Below, piece after piece: positions 1 to 8,845 of a DNA stretch of 39,660 bases. The stretch comes from an uncultured Lachnospiraceae bacterium (lineage in GTDB: Bacteria > Bacillota > Clostridia > Lachnospirales > Lachnospiraceae): assembly GCA_947624875.1 (NCBI GenBank), contig CANQMA010000014.1, forward strand, positions 1-39,660, given 5' to 3'. The translations under genes and the position numbers were made by a program. Position 1 is the first letter of the stretch. Every line of letters starts with the position of its first letter. The notes under the pieces were generated by a model. The model was not told where the DNA came from, ran no database searches, and saw only the letters and a list, made by a program, of their open reading frames with translations.

Positions 1-19
1 ATTCGTGAGGAACACGAAT
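1..19. repeat. Short perfect inverted repeat downstream of hrcA
   Basis: Seven-base arms ATTCGTG (1-7) and CACGAAT (13-19) are separated by 5 bases. The site lies 66 bp past the hrcA stop, where grpE is expected to begin just outside the window. On the minus strand an AAGGA motif precedes a GTG at 15-13, so this could equally be the start region of the next gene. The repeat may be chance. Confidence 0.25.
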
Positions 20-84
20 TCTTCCTTGTTTTGGTTCAAGATTGCAAACGAACGTTAGTGAGTTTCGCAATTACCTATGTGTTT

Positions 85-1128
85 CTATTCTTTATTCTGA
101 TAGGTTTCACTCAACTGTTCTTTTACAGTCCTCAAAGCCTCTACCACTTTATCGTAATCCATTCGCTTCGGGCCGATAATACCAATCGTTCCCTTAAAAC
201 CATCCTCCAGCTCATAAGGAGCAGTCACTACGCTGCAGTCTTTCATCGACTGCACCGGGCTCTCGCTGCCAATGTAAACCTGAATGCCTGTCTCTTCATC
301 ACCTTCATTAATCAGCTCTGTCAACTGAGATTTTTCTTCTAACGTGATCAGCAGCTGGCTTGCGCGCTCTTTATCGCTCAATTCCGGATATTTGAAAATA
401 TTTGTAGCGCCGGAAGTATAAATTTTCATCTGGGATTCTGTCGCAATCGCTTCCGTAATTGCCTTGAGAACCTCGTTTACCAGTTCCTCCAGATTTCCCG
501 CCTGAGATGTCAGCGCAGTAATCACGCCTAAATTAATTTCCTCCAGTGTCAGCCCCGCCAGCGCTGTGTTGAGTGCCACATTCAGCCGGACAATAATTTC
601 CTGATTGACTTCCTGCGTAATTTTAATAATCTTATTGACTACATGATTTTTATCGGAAACAACCGTACAGAGCAGCTGCTTCTCCTCTAAAATGGAAAGC
701 TGGATAAATTTAATTTTATTTCCTTTGGATTTTGGTGCAGACACCATCGTCGCATAATTTGTGTTGACGGCCAGCACCTTTGCCATATTCTGAAGCAGCG
801 TTTCCACTTTATCCACCTTTTCCAAAAGAAGGTCTTCTTTTTCCGAAACTTTCTGCTCTCTGTCGTCAAGTTCTGCTCTTTTATTCTTTAACATATTGTC
901 CACATAAAAACGATACCCTTTATCAGTAGGAATCCTTCCGGCGGAGGTATGTGGCTGGACAATATATCCCATCTCCTCCAGATCGGACATTTCGTTTCGA
1001 ATCGTCGCAGAACTCAAATTTAAGTCCGTATATTTGGAAATAGTCCTGGAGCCAACCGGTTCACCGGTCTCTAAATAATTTTTTATGACCGCATTTAATA
1101 TTTTTTCTTTTCTCTCGCTGAGTTCCAT
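85..1128 (-). CDS. hrcA: Heat-inducible transcription repressor HrcA
   Basis: HrcA is the dimeric repressor of class I heat-shock genes and binds CIRCE operators, with GroEL modulating its activity. The frame gives 347 residues, normal for the family. It has an N-terminal winged helix (about residues 1-75, with SSATIRNEMSDLEEMGYI and the HTSAGRIPTDKGYRFYVD stretch typical of HrcA) followed by the GAF-like regulatory region. The open frame extends to 1155, but the ATG at 1128 has a perfect AAGGAGG five bases upstream, and the longer start would overlap the CIRCE operator, so 1128 is chosen. A sigma-A promoter and CIRCE lie directly upstream, predicting autoregulation. grpE-dnaK-dnaJ should follow beyond the left edge, as in the standard operon. 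Confidence 0.96.
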   Translation of the reverse strand: MELSERKEKILNAVIKNYLETGEPVGSRTISKYTDLNLSSATIRNEMSDLEEMGYIVQPHTSAGRIPTDKGYRFYVDNMLKNKRAELDDREQKVSEKEDLLLEKVDKVETLLQNMAKVLAVNTNYATMVSAPKSKGNKIKFIQLSILEEKQLLCTVVSDKNHVVNKIIKITQEVNQEIIVRLNVALNTALAGLTLEEINLGVITALTSQAGNLEELVNEVLKAITEAIATESQMKIYTSGATNIFKYPELSDKERASQLLITLEEKSQLTELINEGDEETGIQVYIGSESPVQSMKDCSVVTAPYELEDGFKGTIGIIGPKRMDYDKVVEALRTVKEQLSETYQNKE

Positions 1129-1148
1129 AACTACCTCCTTTCTTTTTG

Positions 1149-1175
1149 TTAGCACTCGTCAGATTTGAGTGCTAA
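1149..1175. promoter_or_regulatory. CIRCE operator (HrcA binding site)
   Basis: TTAGCACTC (1149-1157), nine bases, then GAGTGCTAA (1167-1175): an exact match to the CIRCE consensus TTAGCACTC-N9-GAGTGCTAA. It sits between the hrcA promoter and the hrcA ribosome binding site, so HrcA should repress its own operon. Confidence 0.97.
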
Positions 1176-1191
1176 TTGCCTTTCTGTGTTT

Positions 1192-1220
1192 AATATATCC
1201 CTATTTTTTTGAAATGTCAA
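1192..1220 (-). promoter_or_regulatory. Sigma-A promoter of hrcA operon
   Basis: Read on the minus strand: -35 TTGACA (1220-1215), 17-base spacer, -10 TATATT (1197-1192). Transcription would begin near 1185, placing CIRCE at the start of the transcript, the usual arrangement for hrcA. Confidence 0.8.
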
Positions 1221-1337
1221 CAAAAATTTGAAAGAAAAAACAAAAATACCGCATAGACCAATTCTTTTTGTCAATCAATGTAATTTCTGCTTCTGCTCTT
1301 GATAAAATCATGCGCAGATATTTTCAAAATAATGCAC

Positions 1338-1366
1338 TTGAATTCATAAATCCCTTTTGTTAAGAT
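1338..1366 (+). promoter_or_regulatory. Predicted sigma-A promoter of the MATE gene
   Basis: TTGAAT (1338-1343), 17-base spacer, TAAGAT (1361-1366). The predicted start, near 1373, falls inside the long inverted repeat at 1370-1408. The rest of the 327-base divergent gap between hrcA and the MATE gene (about 1221-1337) shows no gene. Confidence 0.5.
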
Positions 1367-1369
1367 GAA

Positions 1370-1408
1370 ACCGTTCAGCCTTTCTCGACGAGAACGCGGC
1401 AGAACGGT
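1370..1408. repeat. Composite inverted repeat at the MATE transcription start
   Basis: Outer arms ACCGTTC (1370-1376) and GAACGGT (1402-1408) continue, after one A-A mismatch, into GCC (1378-1380) and GGC (1398-1400). The loop contains a second palindrome, TTCTCG-A-CGAGAA (1382-1394). The position at the predicted start site suits a repressor operator. As RNA it would fold into a strong hairpin in the leader. No run of T follows directly, so it is not a standard terminator. Confidence 0.6.
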
Positions 1409-1455
1409 CCATGGATATCGGATTATTTCTTTTTTATCGATAAATGGAGTGTTTT

Positions 1456-2847
1456 ATGAATCGAACATTTTTACACAAATATTTTGGGGATCGAAGGTTT
1501 TATAAGAGAATTTTAGAGATTGCCTTTCCGATTATCATTCAAAGTCTGATGACAAACACCGTCGGGCTCTTAGATAATGTGATGGTCGGCCGGCTTGGTA
1601 CGGATCAGATGACCGGCGTTTCTGTTGTAAACCAATTATTTTTTGTCTTTAATCTTCTGGTGTTTGGAGGAATGTCCGCCGCGGGAATCTTTTCCGCACA
1701 GTATTTTGGACAGGAAAATCATCAGGGCGCGCGAAATGTATTCCGCTGTAAGATTATGATTGGAATCGGAACCCTTGTTCTGGTTCTGCTCATTTTTTCG
1801 ACGCTGTACCAGCCCTTAATTTATGCATTTCTGCATGAAGGGAGTTCGTCCGGCAATATTACTGCTACATACCATGCGGCAAAAACGTATTTATTTATTA
1901 TGCTGATCGGGATTTTCCCGTTTATTTTTTCCAATGCATACAGCACAACCCTAAAAGAAGCCGGTCAGACATTCATTCCAATGGCTGCCGGCGTGTCCGC
2001 AGTGGTTGTAGATCTTGTGTTCAACTACCTTTTAATTTTTGGAAAATTCGGGTTTCCCGCTCTTGGCGTTGCCGGAGCGGCGATTGCGACCGGTATGTCC
2101 CGTTATGTTGAATTTGGCGTTTTAGTCTTGTACACACATACGCATTCCAAAATATTCCCATTTATTACAGGCGCTTACCGTACCCTTAAAATTCCTGTTT
2201 CCCTGGCTAAGGATATTGCGCTAAAAGGAACTCCAATTTTAATCAACGAATTTATGTGGTCTCTGGGACTGACGTTTCAGGCGCAGGCGTTTTCCACCAA
2301 AGGCCTGGCCACCATGGGCGCCATCAATATTAACAACACCATCAGCAATGTTTTTAATATTGTGTTTGTCACAATGGGAACGACGGTTGCGATTGTCGTT
2401 GGGCAGCTTCTCGGAGCCGGGAAACTGGAAGAGGCAAAAGACGCCAACCGAAAACTGAGTGTGTTTTCCGTACTGCTTGCAGTGTGCACCTCCTTGATTC
2501 TTATCGGTCTGGCTCCGGTTTTTCCACAAATTTACAACACATCGGAAGAAATCCGTCGTCTTGCAACACAGTTTATTTATATTTTTGCGATTGTGACACC
2601 GTTTAACGCGTATACCAATGCCGCCTATTTTGCTCTGCGGAGCGGCGGAAAAACAATGACGACCTTTTTGTTTGACAGCTGCTTTATCTGGGTCGTCAAT
2701 GTTCCTGCTGCGATGATTCTGACACACTTTACCGCCCTTCCGATTGTCACAATCTTTCTGATTGTCAATGGACTTGAGGCCTGTAAGGCGTTTATCGGCG
2801 CAGCGCTGATTCAAAAAGGAATCTGGCTGAATACCATTGTGGAATGA
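1456..2847 (+). CDS. MATE-family multidrug/cation antiporter
   Basis: This is an inner-membrane exporter of the MATE family (NorM/DinF-like), which uses a Na+ or H+ gradient to extrude organic cations or metabolites. The 463-residue protein has about 12 hydrophobic segments in two related halves, the usual MATE length and topology. The first helix region carries IAFPIIIQSLMTNTVGLLDNVMVG, a family signature (shown here as IIQSLMTNTVGLLDNVMVG). The start at 1456 is chosen over 1444 because GGAG lies six bases upstream. The gene stands alone, divergent from hrcA and convergent with the YfhO gene 25 bp away, with its own promoter and a large inverted repeat upstream that may bind a regulator. The substrate cannot be predicted. 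Confidence 0.9.
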   Translation: MNRTFLHKYFGDRRFYKRILEIAFPIIIQSLMTNTVGLLDNVMVGRLGTDQMTGVSVVNQLFFVFNLLVFGGMSAAGIFSAQYFGQENHQGARNVFRCKIMIGIGTLVLVLLIFSTLYQPLIYAFLHEGSSSGNITATYHAAKTYLFIMLIGIFPFIFSNAYSTTLKEAGQTFIPMAAGVSAVVVDLVFNYLLIFGKFGFPALGVAGAAIATGMSRYVEFGVLVLYTHTHSKIFPFITGAYRTLKIPVSLAKDIALKGTPILINEFMWSLGLTFQAQAFSTKGLATMGAININNTISNVFNIVFVTMGTTVAIVVGQLLGAGKLEEAKDANRKLSVFSVLLAVCTSLILIGLAPVFPQIYNTSEEIRRLATQFIYIFAIVTPFNAYTNAAYFALRSGGKTMTTFLFDSCFIWVVNVPAAMILTHFTALPIVTIFLIVNGLEACKAFIGAALIQKGIWLNTIVE

Positions 2848-2872
2848 CCCGAAAGCCGTTGATATCGGTTCC

Positions 2873-5485
2873 TTATTCGCTGACTTTTTTAGAAGTTTCT
2901 TTTCTGCGGAAAATATTCTTGATATAAAAACTTATCAGTAACAGGAGTCCGATTCCGGAAAGAATTTTTCCCACCAAAGCAAACGGCGCATGGAAGACAA
3001 TCTCAATATGATGTTTTCCCGCCTTCAAAGGGAATCCGACAAACTCACTGTCTGTTTTCTGGTACTCTGTTTCTTTGCCGTCTACATAAATCTTAAATCC
3101 CACATCATAAGGAATCGTTGTAGTCATCCATTGGTCTGATTTCAGGGAAATATCTCCCGCCAGCCTGCAGTCGTCCGTAAACGAGATATTTTTCATCATC
3201 GTCATATTTTTTCTGCATTGAACAACATCGTCATATCGGATTTTGTAGACCTGCAGTTCTTCAAAATAGAAGTTATATCCCTTTGGAAATCGAATCGACA
3301 GAGTATTCGAATCCTTACTGCTTGATGCGACAAATTTAAAATCATAATTTTGATTTGGAAAAGCGTTTCCCCATGCGCTGAGGGTATTTTGCATCCAATT
3401 TACATAGATGACCGCCCCTGTCCTCGGAGATGGCTTGATATGGCATCTTACAATATAGATATAGTCTTTTAAACTATCGGCTGTATTAAGCGAAAATACT
3501 TTGCTCTCATTTTGCGTGTCAATATGATAGTACCCATCCGGTTGCTTCTGCAATCCCAGACTGGTGTCAATATTTACCTTTTCCAACTTTGATGTGTACA
3601 CATTCTCAATGTCTTCGTCAACGACAATGTACTCCAGCAGAGCGAGCTGCTTATCCTCCGGCGACAACGTATTGTATTCCCTCAAACTCATGAGATGCTT
3701 TGAAGCAAACGCTAAAGAATACGCATTTTTTGATTTATACATCTTATAGGAGCCCTTCTGCGCCACCTGGCGATAACCTCTTGGCGGAGTCGCATCAGTG
3801 ACAACATACTTCACACCCATCAAGGTATCAAACAGAACATCCTTTGTCGGGGTAACGGAGAGCCCATTGACGGTCGGATTGTTAATATGGAGTTCATTAT
3901 TACATAAATTCAGATAATTTTGATTGATTACAGAGGAATACGTCCCATCGGAGAAAAATCTTGGATGATATACCACATTGCAGGTATACTTACTGTCGGA
4001 CAGATCACTTGTACGATAGCAGGAATCATCTGAATCCAGGACAGAACATATCATTTCCCTTTTCTGCGGATTAAAATATCTGTTTGCATCCGTTTTGGAA
4101 ACCAGCGATTCATTAAAATTGTTGGTTACTGTAAAAAACAGAGATGCCACAATCAAATAGCAATACAACGGTACAAATTTATTTATTTTGATAGAAATCA
4201 ACATGAAGATCACAGCGAGCAGGATGTCTATCACAAACTGAATTCCCTGCTGCATGTATGTGGTCAGGGTCGTAGTGTCGTCCACGTAGATTGCCTGCTG
4301 CTGCATAAAAACAGGAAATAGCAGATACAAAATGAGTACGACAAGCAAAACTGCAGTCAAAATCAAGAGTTTTCTTTTATGAAATTTCTGCAGAACCAGT
4401 CCCTGCATAAAAAATGCAATCATCAATACGACCAGCGGAAGAAATGGAATCAGCGATTTATTCCGGCCATAAAGGAATCCATTCAAAAGAAATTTCATCG
4501 CCGGGAGAATTGAGACCAGCAGGAGCGCAATTGCCAGAAACCGCAGCGACTTTTTCTTTGTAAAAATAAGTACCGCAATCACAGCAATGGCAAAAATTCC
4601 AAGTGTCCCGATTCCATAAGGAGAATGGAATATTGCATTGACGGAAAATTTAGGAATAAAGAGTGATGCGAAGTCCGGATTTCCACTGGAGCCGCTGCCC
4701 CTTCCGATGACAATGGCAAAAAATGCCGGAAGGGTGAGCATGCATGAAAGCAGTACCCCGGTCAGCGCACTAAAGATATATCTTCCGGTAAAAGACTTCA
4801 CAGAGGTCGTAAATTCATTTCCCCGCTCTTTTTTCTGCATATACTCAAACACCGCATATATCGTGATGACAAACATGCCCGAAAATGCGAAAAAATAACT
4901 GGTAAGAAACATCAGTGTGATGGAAACAGCAAGAAGACCTTTCTTATTCTTTTCAAGCAGACGGTCAACGCCGATTAACGCCAAAAGCAGAAACGGCATG
5001 TAGTCCATATACATAACCTGCTTATGACTATGATAAATCAGGGGCGCAGCCAATCCAAAAATGGTGGTAGCCGTATATAATACTCCTGTTTTGAATATTT
5101 TCTTTGATCTTATCCAATAGAAAAACAAAAAAATTGATGCAAATAACACCAAAATACCGGATGCGGCGATATAGAAATACATTGGAATCCATGGAAGCAG
5201 AAAACTCACCAAAATAATTGGATTGCAATATCCATAATAGGCAAAATTGTAAGCATTCTGTCCGGCACCCAGATTCAATGAAAACTCTGGAAACAGATTG
5301 TGCGTGTTATAAAATGTCTGCCGGAAATAATCAGGAAGCACACTGTGCTGGCTGAGCCAGTCGACTTTACAGCCATAAATATACTGTCCATCAAGCATAA
5401 ATAAAATAATTGCGAGAACCAGTTCAAATAGTAGTGTAATAAATATCAAATCTTTATATTTCTTCAAAGCCTGCTTTAATTTCAT
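2873..5485 (-). CDS. YfhO-family GT-C membrane glycosyltransferase (orphan copy)
   Basis: YfhO proteins are large multi-pass membrane proteins. In Bacillus and Listeria they are the likely transferases that move a sugar from undecaprenyl phosphate onto lipoteichoic acid outside the cell. This 870-residue copy has a short N-terminal helix, an outward loop with an Asp (VDWLSQH, about residue 40) in the position of GT-C catalytic acids, about 12 membrane segments to residue ~470, a large extracytoplasmic domain, and the typical end (TTTIPYDVGFKIYVDG, then a last helix). The open frame begins at 5527 with an ATGA overlap with hemW, but the ATG at 5485 has AGGAGG five bases upstream and is preferred. 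No GT2 or GtrA partner lies beside it. They may be supplied by the operon at 28.5-32.7 kb. Confidence 0.8.
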   Translation of the reverse strand: MKLKQALKKYKDLIFITLLFELVLAIILFMLDGQYIYGCKVDWLSQHSVLPDYFRQTFYNTHNLFPEFSLNLGAGQNAYNFAYYGYCNPIILVSFLLPWIPMYFYIAASGILVLFASIFLFFYWIRSKKIFKTGVLYTATTIFGLAAPLIYHSHKQVMYMDYMPFLLLALIGVDRLLEKNKKGLLAVSITLMFLTSYFFAFSGMFVITIYAVFEYMQKKERGNEFTTSVKSFTGRYIFSALTGVLLSCMLTLPAFFAIVIGRGSGSSGNPDFASLFIPKFSVNAIFHSPYGIGTLGIFAIAVIAVLIFTKKKSLRFLAIALLLVSILPAMKFLLNGFLYGRNKSLIPFLPLVVLMIAFFMQGLVLQKFHKRKLLILTAVLLVVLILYLLFPVFMQQQAIYVDDTTTLTTYMQQGIQFVIDILLAVIFMLISIKINKFVPLYCYLIVASLFFTVTNNFNESLVSKTDANRYFNPQKREMICSVLDSDDSCYRTSDLSDSKYTCNVVYHPRFFSDGTYSSVINQNYLNLCNNELHINNPTVNGLSVTPTKDVLFDTLMGVKYVVTDATPPRGYRQVAQKGSYKMYKSKNAYSLAFASKHLMSLREYNTLSPEDKQLALLEYIVVDEDIENVYTSKLEKVNIDTSLGLQKQPDGYYHIDTQNESKVFSLNTADSLKDYIYIVRCHIKPSPRTGAVIYVNWMQNTLSAWGNAFPNQNYDFKFVASSSKDSNTLSIRFPKGYNFYFEELQVYKIRYDDVVQCRKNMTMMKNISFTDDCRLAGDISLKSDQWMTTTIPYDVGFKIYVDGKETEYQKTDSEFVGFPLKAGKHHIEIVFHAPFALVGKILSGIGLLLLISFYIKNIFRRKETSKKVSE

Positions 5486-5523
5486 AAATACCTCCTGCAT
5501 GATTCCGATTTCTCTTACGCTTA

Positions 5524-6693
5524 TCATGATTCCGGTAAAAATTCTACCATCACATAGTTACTGATGTCAATTCCTCTCTTTGTTAACCGGATGAAATCAT
5601 TCTTTTTCTGCAGCAGTCCTGCTTCGATCAATTTTTTGGTAACGCTGCCATAAATTTCATCATAGTCCACGCCAAAAGTATTGCTGAAATGACGCATAGA
5701 AATTCCCTCTGTCATCCGGAGTCCCAAAAACATAAATTCCGCCATCCGGTCTTTGACTTCCAGCGCCTCAACATCTTCCTGTATGCTTTTCAGCGGCTTT
5801 CCATGCGTCATTGCATCGATGTAGGAATTCAAATCTCTGAGATTGTGATACCTCTGTTCCTGGTATAATGACGCCGCGCCAATGCCAAACCCCAGATATT
5901 CTTTGCGTTTCCAGTATCCGGCATTATGCCGGCACAAAAATCCCCCGAGTGCATAATTTGAGATTTCATACTGCCGATATCCGGCGTTTTCCAATATTGA
6001 TTTCGTTGCATCATACATCCGGCGCTCCTCCTCTTCATTTGGGAGAATTTCTTTTCCGTCTGCGAGCGCCTGACAAACCCGTTCTTTCAAAGGAGTTCCC
6101 TCCTCTACAATCAGGCTGTATGCGGAGATATGCGTCGGTTTTGGCTGTAAATTGACAACCCGGTTAAGTGTTTTTTCATAAGAGAAAATGCTCTGACCGG
6201 GAAGAGCGCTCATTAAATCAACATTGATATTTTCAAATCCACAGTCTGCTGCCATCTGATAAGAACGCAGAAAGTCCTCAAACGTATGAATTCGTCCGAT
6301 AGAACGGAGTTCTTCGTTGTCTGCGCTCTGGAGTCCAAAACTTAACCTGTTTACTCCTGCTCTCCGGTAAGATAACAGTTTTTCCTTTGAGACAGTTCCC
6401 GGATTACATTCAACCGTAATTTCCGCCGATTCGCTTATCCTGCAGTTTTCTTTTAAGGTGTTTAGAATCTGCGCCACCGCATCGTGCTCCAATATGGAAG
6501 GGGTACCTCCACCGATAAACACCGTATCGGTCAGGTACCCTTTCATTTTGTCTCTGCTCTGTTCAATTTCTCTTTTTAGCGCCTGTACATAATTCTGCTG
6601 CGCCTGTTTTGATGCCGGCGCAGAAAGAAAATCACAGTAATCACATTTTTTAACACAAAATGGAATGTGTATATATATTCCTAACGGTTTCAT
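5524..6693 (-). CDS. hemW: Radical SAM heme chaperone HemW (HemN-like)
   Basis: HemW binds heme and a 4Fe-4S cluster and inserts heme into target enzymes. It was long annotated as oxygen-independent coproporphyrinogen oxidase. The start of the protein carries IHIPFC followed by the radical SAM motif C-x3-C-x2-C (CVKKCDYC), then GGGTPS and the HemW C-terminal domain. Unlike true HemN it lacks the extra N-terminal region and extra cysteine. With the start at 6693 (MKPLGIYIHIPFC) it has 389 residues, typical of HemW. The frame continues to 6741 without a clear ribosome site, so the start is uncertain by 16 residues. It follows lepA and precedes hrcA, the same neighbours as in Bacillus. Confidence 0.9.
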   Translation of the reverse strand: MKPLGIYIHIPFCVKKCDYCDFLSAPASKQAQQNYVQALKREIEQSRDKMKGYLTDTVFIGGGTPSILEHDAVAQILNTLKENCRISESAEITVECNPGTVSKEKLLSYRRAGVNRLSFGLQSADNEELRSIGRIHTFEDFLRSYQMAADCGFENINVDLMSALPGQSIFSYEKTLNRVVNLQPKPTHISAYSLIVEEGTPLKERVCQALADGKEILPNEEEERRMYDATKSILENAGYRQYEISNYALGGFLCRHNAGYWKRKEYLGFGIGAASLYQEQRYHNLRDLNSYIDAMTHGKPLKSIQEDVEALEVKDRMAEFMFLGLRMTEGISMRHFSNTFGVDYDEIYGSVTKKLIEAGLLQKKNDFIRLTKRGIDISNYVMVEFLPES

Positions 6694-6759
6694 TTTTTTC
6701 CCACTTACAGATGTATGGTCTTCATCATGTTTTATATCCATGTGACGGACACTGTCTGT

Positions 6760-8592
6760 TTAATCATTATCTAATTTTAGGACTGCCATAAACGCTGACT
6801 GCGGTATCTCGACATTACCGACCTGGCGCATCCGCTTTTTGCCTTCTTTCTGTTTTTCCAGAAGTTTTTTCTTTCGGGTAATATCGCCGCCATAACATTT
6901 TGCCAGCACATCTTTCCTCATTGCTTTCACGGTTTCCCTGGCAATCACCTTACTTCCGATTGCCGCCTGAATCGGCACCTCGAATAATTGTCTTGGAATT
7001 TCATTTTTCAGTTTTTCACACATTTTCCTTCCACGTTCATAGGCAGAAGCTTCCGGGACAATAAAGGAAAGTGCGTCGACCTCTTCTTTGTTGATCAGAA
7101 TATCGAGTTTTACCAATTTTGCCTGTTCGTAACCTTTTAAATCATAGTCGAAAGAAGCATATCCGCGCGAACGGGATTTCAGCGCATCAAAGAAGTCATA
7201 GATGATTTCGTTTAACGGAATATCATACCGGATCAGCGCTCTTGAACCTTCCACATATTCCATTCCAATATATCTGCCCCGCCGTTGCTGGCAGAGTTCC
7301 ATAATGGATCCGATATATTCGGTCGTCACCATGATTTCAGCGCTGACAATCGGCTCTTCCATATAGGAAATCTCACTTGGATCAGGAAGGTTGGTCGGAT
7401 TTGTCAAGTCGATGACTTCTCCATTTTCCTTATAGACTTTATAGATCACGCTCGGCGCTGTGGTAACGAGGTCAAGCCCGTATTCGCGCTCTAACCGTTC
7501 CTGTATAATCTCTAAGTGAAGCAGCCCCAGAAAACCGCATCGGAAACCAAAGCCCAGGGCGACCGACGTCTCCGGCTCATATTTTAACGCGGCATCATTT
7601 AACTGCAGTTTTTCAAGCGCATCCCGAAGATCCGGATATTTTGCTCCGTCCGCCGGGTATAATCCGCAATAGACCATTGAGTTTACTTCTTTGTAGCCCG
7701 GAAGCGGCTGTTTTGCAGGGTTTTCCGCACCGGTCACCGTATCTCCTACCATCGTGTCGCGGACATTTTTAATGCTGGCAGTAATATAACCTACCATGCC
7801 GGCGGAAAGTTCATCGCAGGGGATAAACTGGCCCGCTCCAAAATAGCCGACTTCTACAACATTTGCTTTCGCGCCGGTTGCCATCATCATAATATCCATG
7901 CCGGGCTTTACTCTTCCCTCTTTTATCCGGCAAAAGATAATCACGCCTTTATAGGAATCATATAAGCTGTCAAAAATCAGCGCCTTCAGCGGCGCGTCCG
8001 GATTACCTGACGGCGCCGGAATTTTTTGAACAATCGCCTCTAAAACCTGCTCACAGTTTTGTCCCGTTTTAGCGGAAATCAGCGGCGCGTCTTCCGCCTC
8101 GATTCCAATCACATCTTCAATCTCGTGAATAACGCGCTCCGGGTCGGCAGAAGGCAGGTCGATTTTGTTGATTACCGGGAAAACCTCTAAATCATGGTCC
8201 AGGGCAAGATATACATTTGCGAGCGTCTGCGCTTCCACGCCCTGCGCCGCATCGACTACGAGTACTGCGCCGTCGCATGCCGCGAGACTTCTTGAAACTT
8301 CATAATTAAAATCCACATGTCCCGGCGTATCAATCAGATTAAAAATATATTCTGTGCCGTCTTTTGCCTTGTAAACAGTACGAACCGCCTGCGATTTGAT
8401 TGTGATTCCACGCTCGCGCTCCAACTCCATGTTGTCGAGCACCTGCGCCTGCATTTCCCTGTCTGTCAAAAGTCCGGTCATCTCAATAATCCGGTCTGCC
8501 AGTGTGGATTTTCCATGGTCGATATGTGCAATAATACAAAAATTTCTGATCCTACTCTGTTCTATCTGTGCCAATCTCTTTGATCCTCTCAT
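6760..8592 (-). CDS. lepA: Elongation factor 4 (LepA), ribosome-associated GTPase
   Basis: LepA/EF4 is a translational GTPase that acts on ribosomes and in ribosome biogenesis. The sequence shows the G1 loop [14 protein letters not shown] (G3), NKID (G4), the EF-G-like domains, and the LepA-specific C-terminal domain ending in [17 protein letters not shown]. From the start at 8592 ([17 protein letters not shown]) the protein has 610 residues, close to the usual 600. The open frame runs to 8694, with further ATGs at 8601 and 8634, and none has a strong Shine-Dalgarno, so the start is uncertain. It heads the lepA-hemW pair and sits in the conserved spoIIP-lepA-hemW-hrcA order. Confidence 0.95.
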   Translation of the reverse strand: MRGSKRLAQIEQSRIRNFCIIAHIDHGKSTLADRIIEMTGLLTDREMQAQVLDNMELERERGITIKSQAVRTVYKAKDGTEYIFNLIDTPGHVDFNYEVSRSLAACDGAVLVVDAAQGVEAQTLANVYLALDHDLEVFPVINKIDLPSADPERVIHEIEDVIGIEAEDAPLISAKTGQNCEQVLEAIVQKIPAPSGNPDAPLKALIFDSLYDSYKGVIIFCRIKEGRVKPGMDIMMMATGAKANVVEVGYFGAGQFIPCDELSAGMVGYITASIKNVRDTMVGDTVTGAENPAKQPLPGYKEVNSMVYCGLYPADGAKYPDLRDALEKLQLNDAALKYEPETSVALGFGFRCGFLGLLHLEIIQERLEREYGLDLVTTAPSVIYKVYKENGEVIDLTNPTNLPDPSEISYMEEPIVSAEIMVTTEYIGSIMELCQQRRGRYIGMEYVEGSRALIRYDIPLNEIIYDFFDALKSRSRGYASFDYDLKGYEQAKLVKLDILINKEEVDALSFIVPEASAYERGRKMCEKLKNEIPRQLFEVPIQAAIGSKVIARETVKAMRKDVLAKCYGGDITRKKKLLEKQKEGKKRMRQVGNVEIPQSAFMAVLKLDND

Positions 8593-8730
8593 TATTTTCA
8601 TGCCACATTTCTGTACAGAATCAATTTTTTTCATAAAAATGTGACGCCGCTCATTTTGCTTGATTCGTTTCTTTTTCCTTAACAAATTTATCATATTTTT
8701 AGTTGGAGCGCAACATCCGCGGATTTCAAG

Positions 8731-8759
8731 TAGACTTTTCTATCCGATTATTTTATAAT
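8731..8759 (+). promoter_or_regulatory. Predicted promoter of nrdG-dut
   Basis: TAGACT (8731-8736), 17 bases, then an exact TATAAT (8754-8759). The predicted start, near 8766, would put the hairpin at 8776-8809 just inside the transcript. The -35 matches only four of six consensus bases. Confidence 0.4.
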
Positions 8760-8779
8760 TTAGCATATGTATCCATCAA
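8752..8779 (-). promoter_or_regulatory. Predicted promoter of lepA-hemW
   Basis: On the minus strand TTGATG (8779-8774), 16 bases, TATAAA (8757-8752). It overlaps the nrdG promoter read in the other direction, since the AT-rich -10 region works on both strands. Weak prediction. Confidence 0.35.
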
Positions 8780-8809
8780 CAGTCGATTTTTCTGAAAAAA
8801 GACTGTTGA
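8776..8809. repeat. Long stem-loop in the nrdG leader
   Basis: Nine-base perfect arms TCAACAGTC (8776-8784) and GACTGTTGA (8801-8809) enclose a second pairing of TTTTT (8787-8791) with AAAAA (8795-8799) around a CTG loop. It lies 37 bp before the nrdG start. It is followed by A-rich rather than T-rich sequence, so it is not a terminator. It could be a protein operator or a leader structure. Confidence 0.55.
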
Positions 8810-8845
8810 AAAAAAGTTTGTTTCAAATGACAAAATGGAGTTTTT

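Noticed and set aside
1368-1410. Terminator for a gene upstream of MATE
   Set aside because: No plus-strand gene precedes it, and the hairpin is not followed by an immediate T run; the promoter in front places it at the start of a transcript.
2239-2814. 191-residue open frame antisense to the MATE gene
   Set aside because: It is rich in Lys, Asn, Arg and Cys, has no ribosome site or family match, and lies fully opposite a clear MATE coding frame; it is a shadow frame.
5486-5527. ATGA-coupled longer start for the orphan YfhO gene
   Set aside because: Coupling to hemW is possible, but AGGAGG at ideal distance before 5485 and the KLKQALKKYK start followed by a helix fit better. It remains an alternative.
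5524-6741. HemN (coproporphyrinogen III dehydrogenase) label
   Set aside because: The short N-terminus, the single C-x3-C-x2-C motif and the lepA-hemW-hrcA context match HemW, a heme chaperone.
8731-8845. NrdR box upstream of nrdG
   Set aside because: No match to the NrdR palindrome pattern was found; the only symmetric element is the unrelated stem-loop at 8776-8809.
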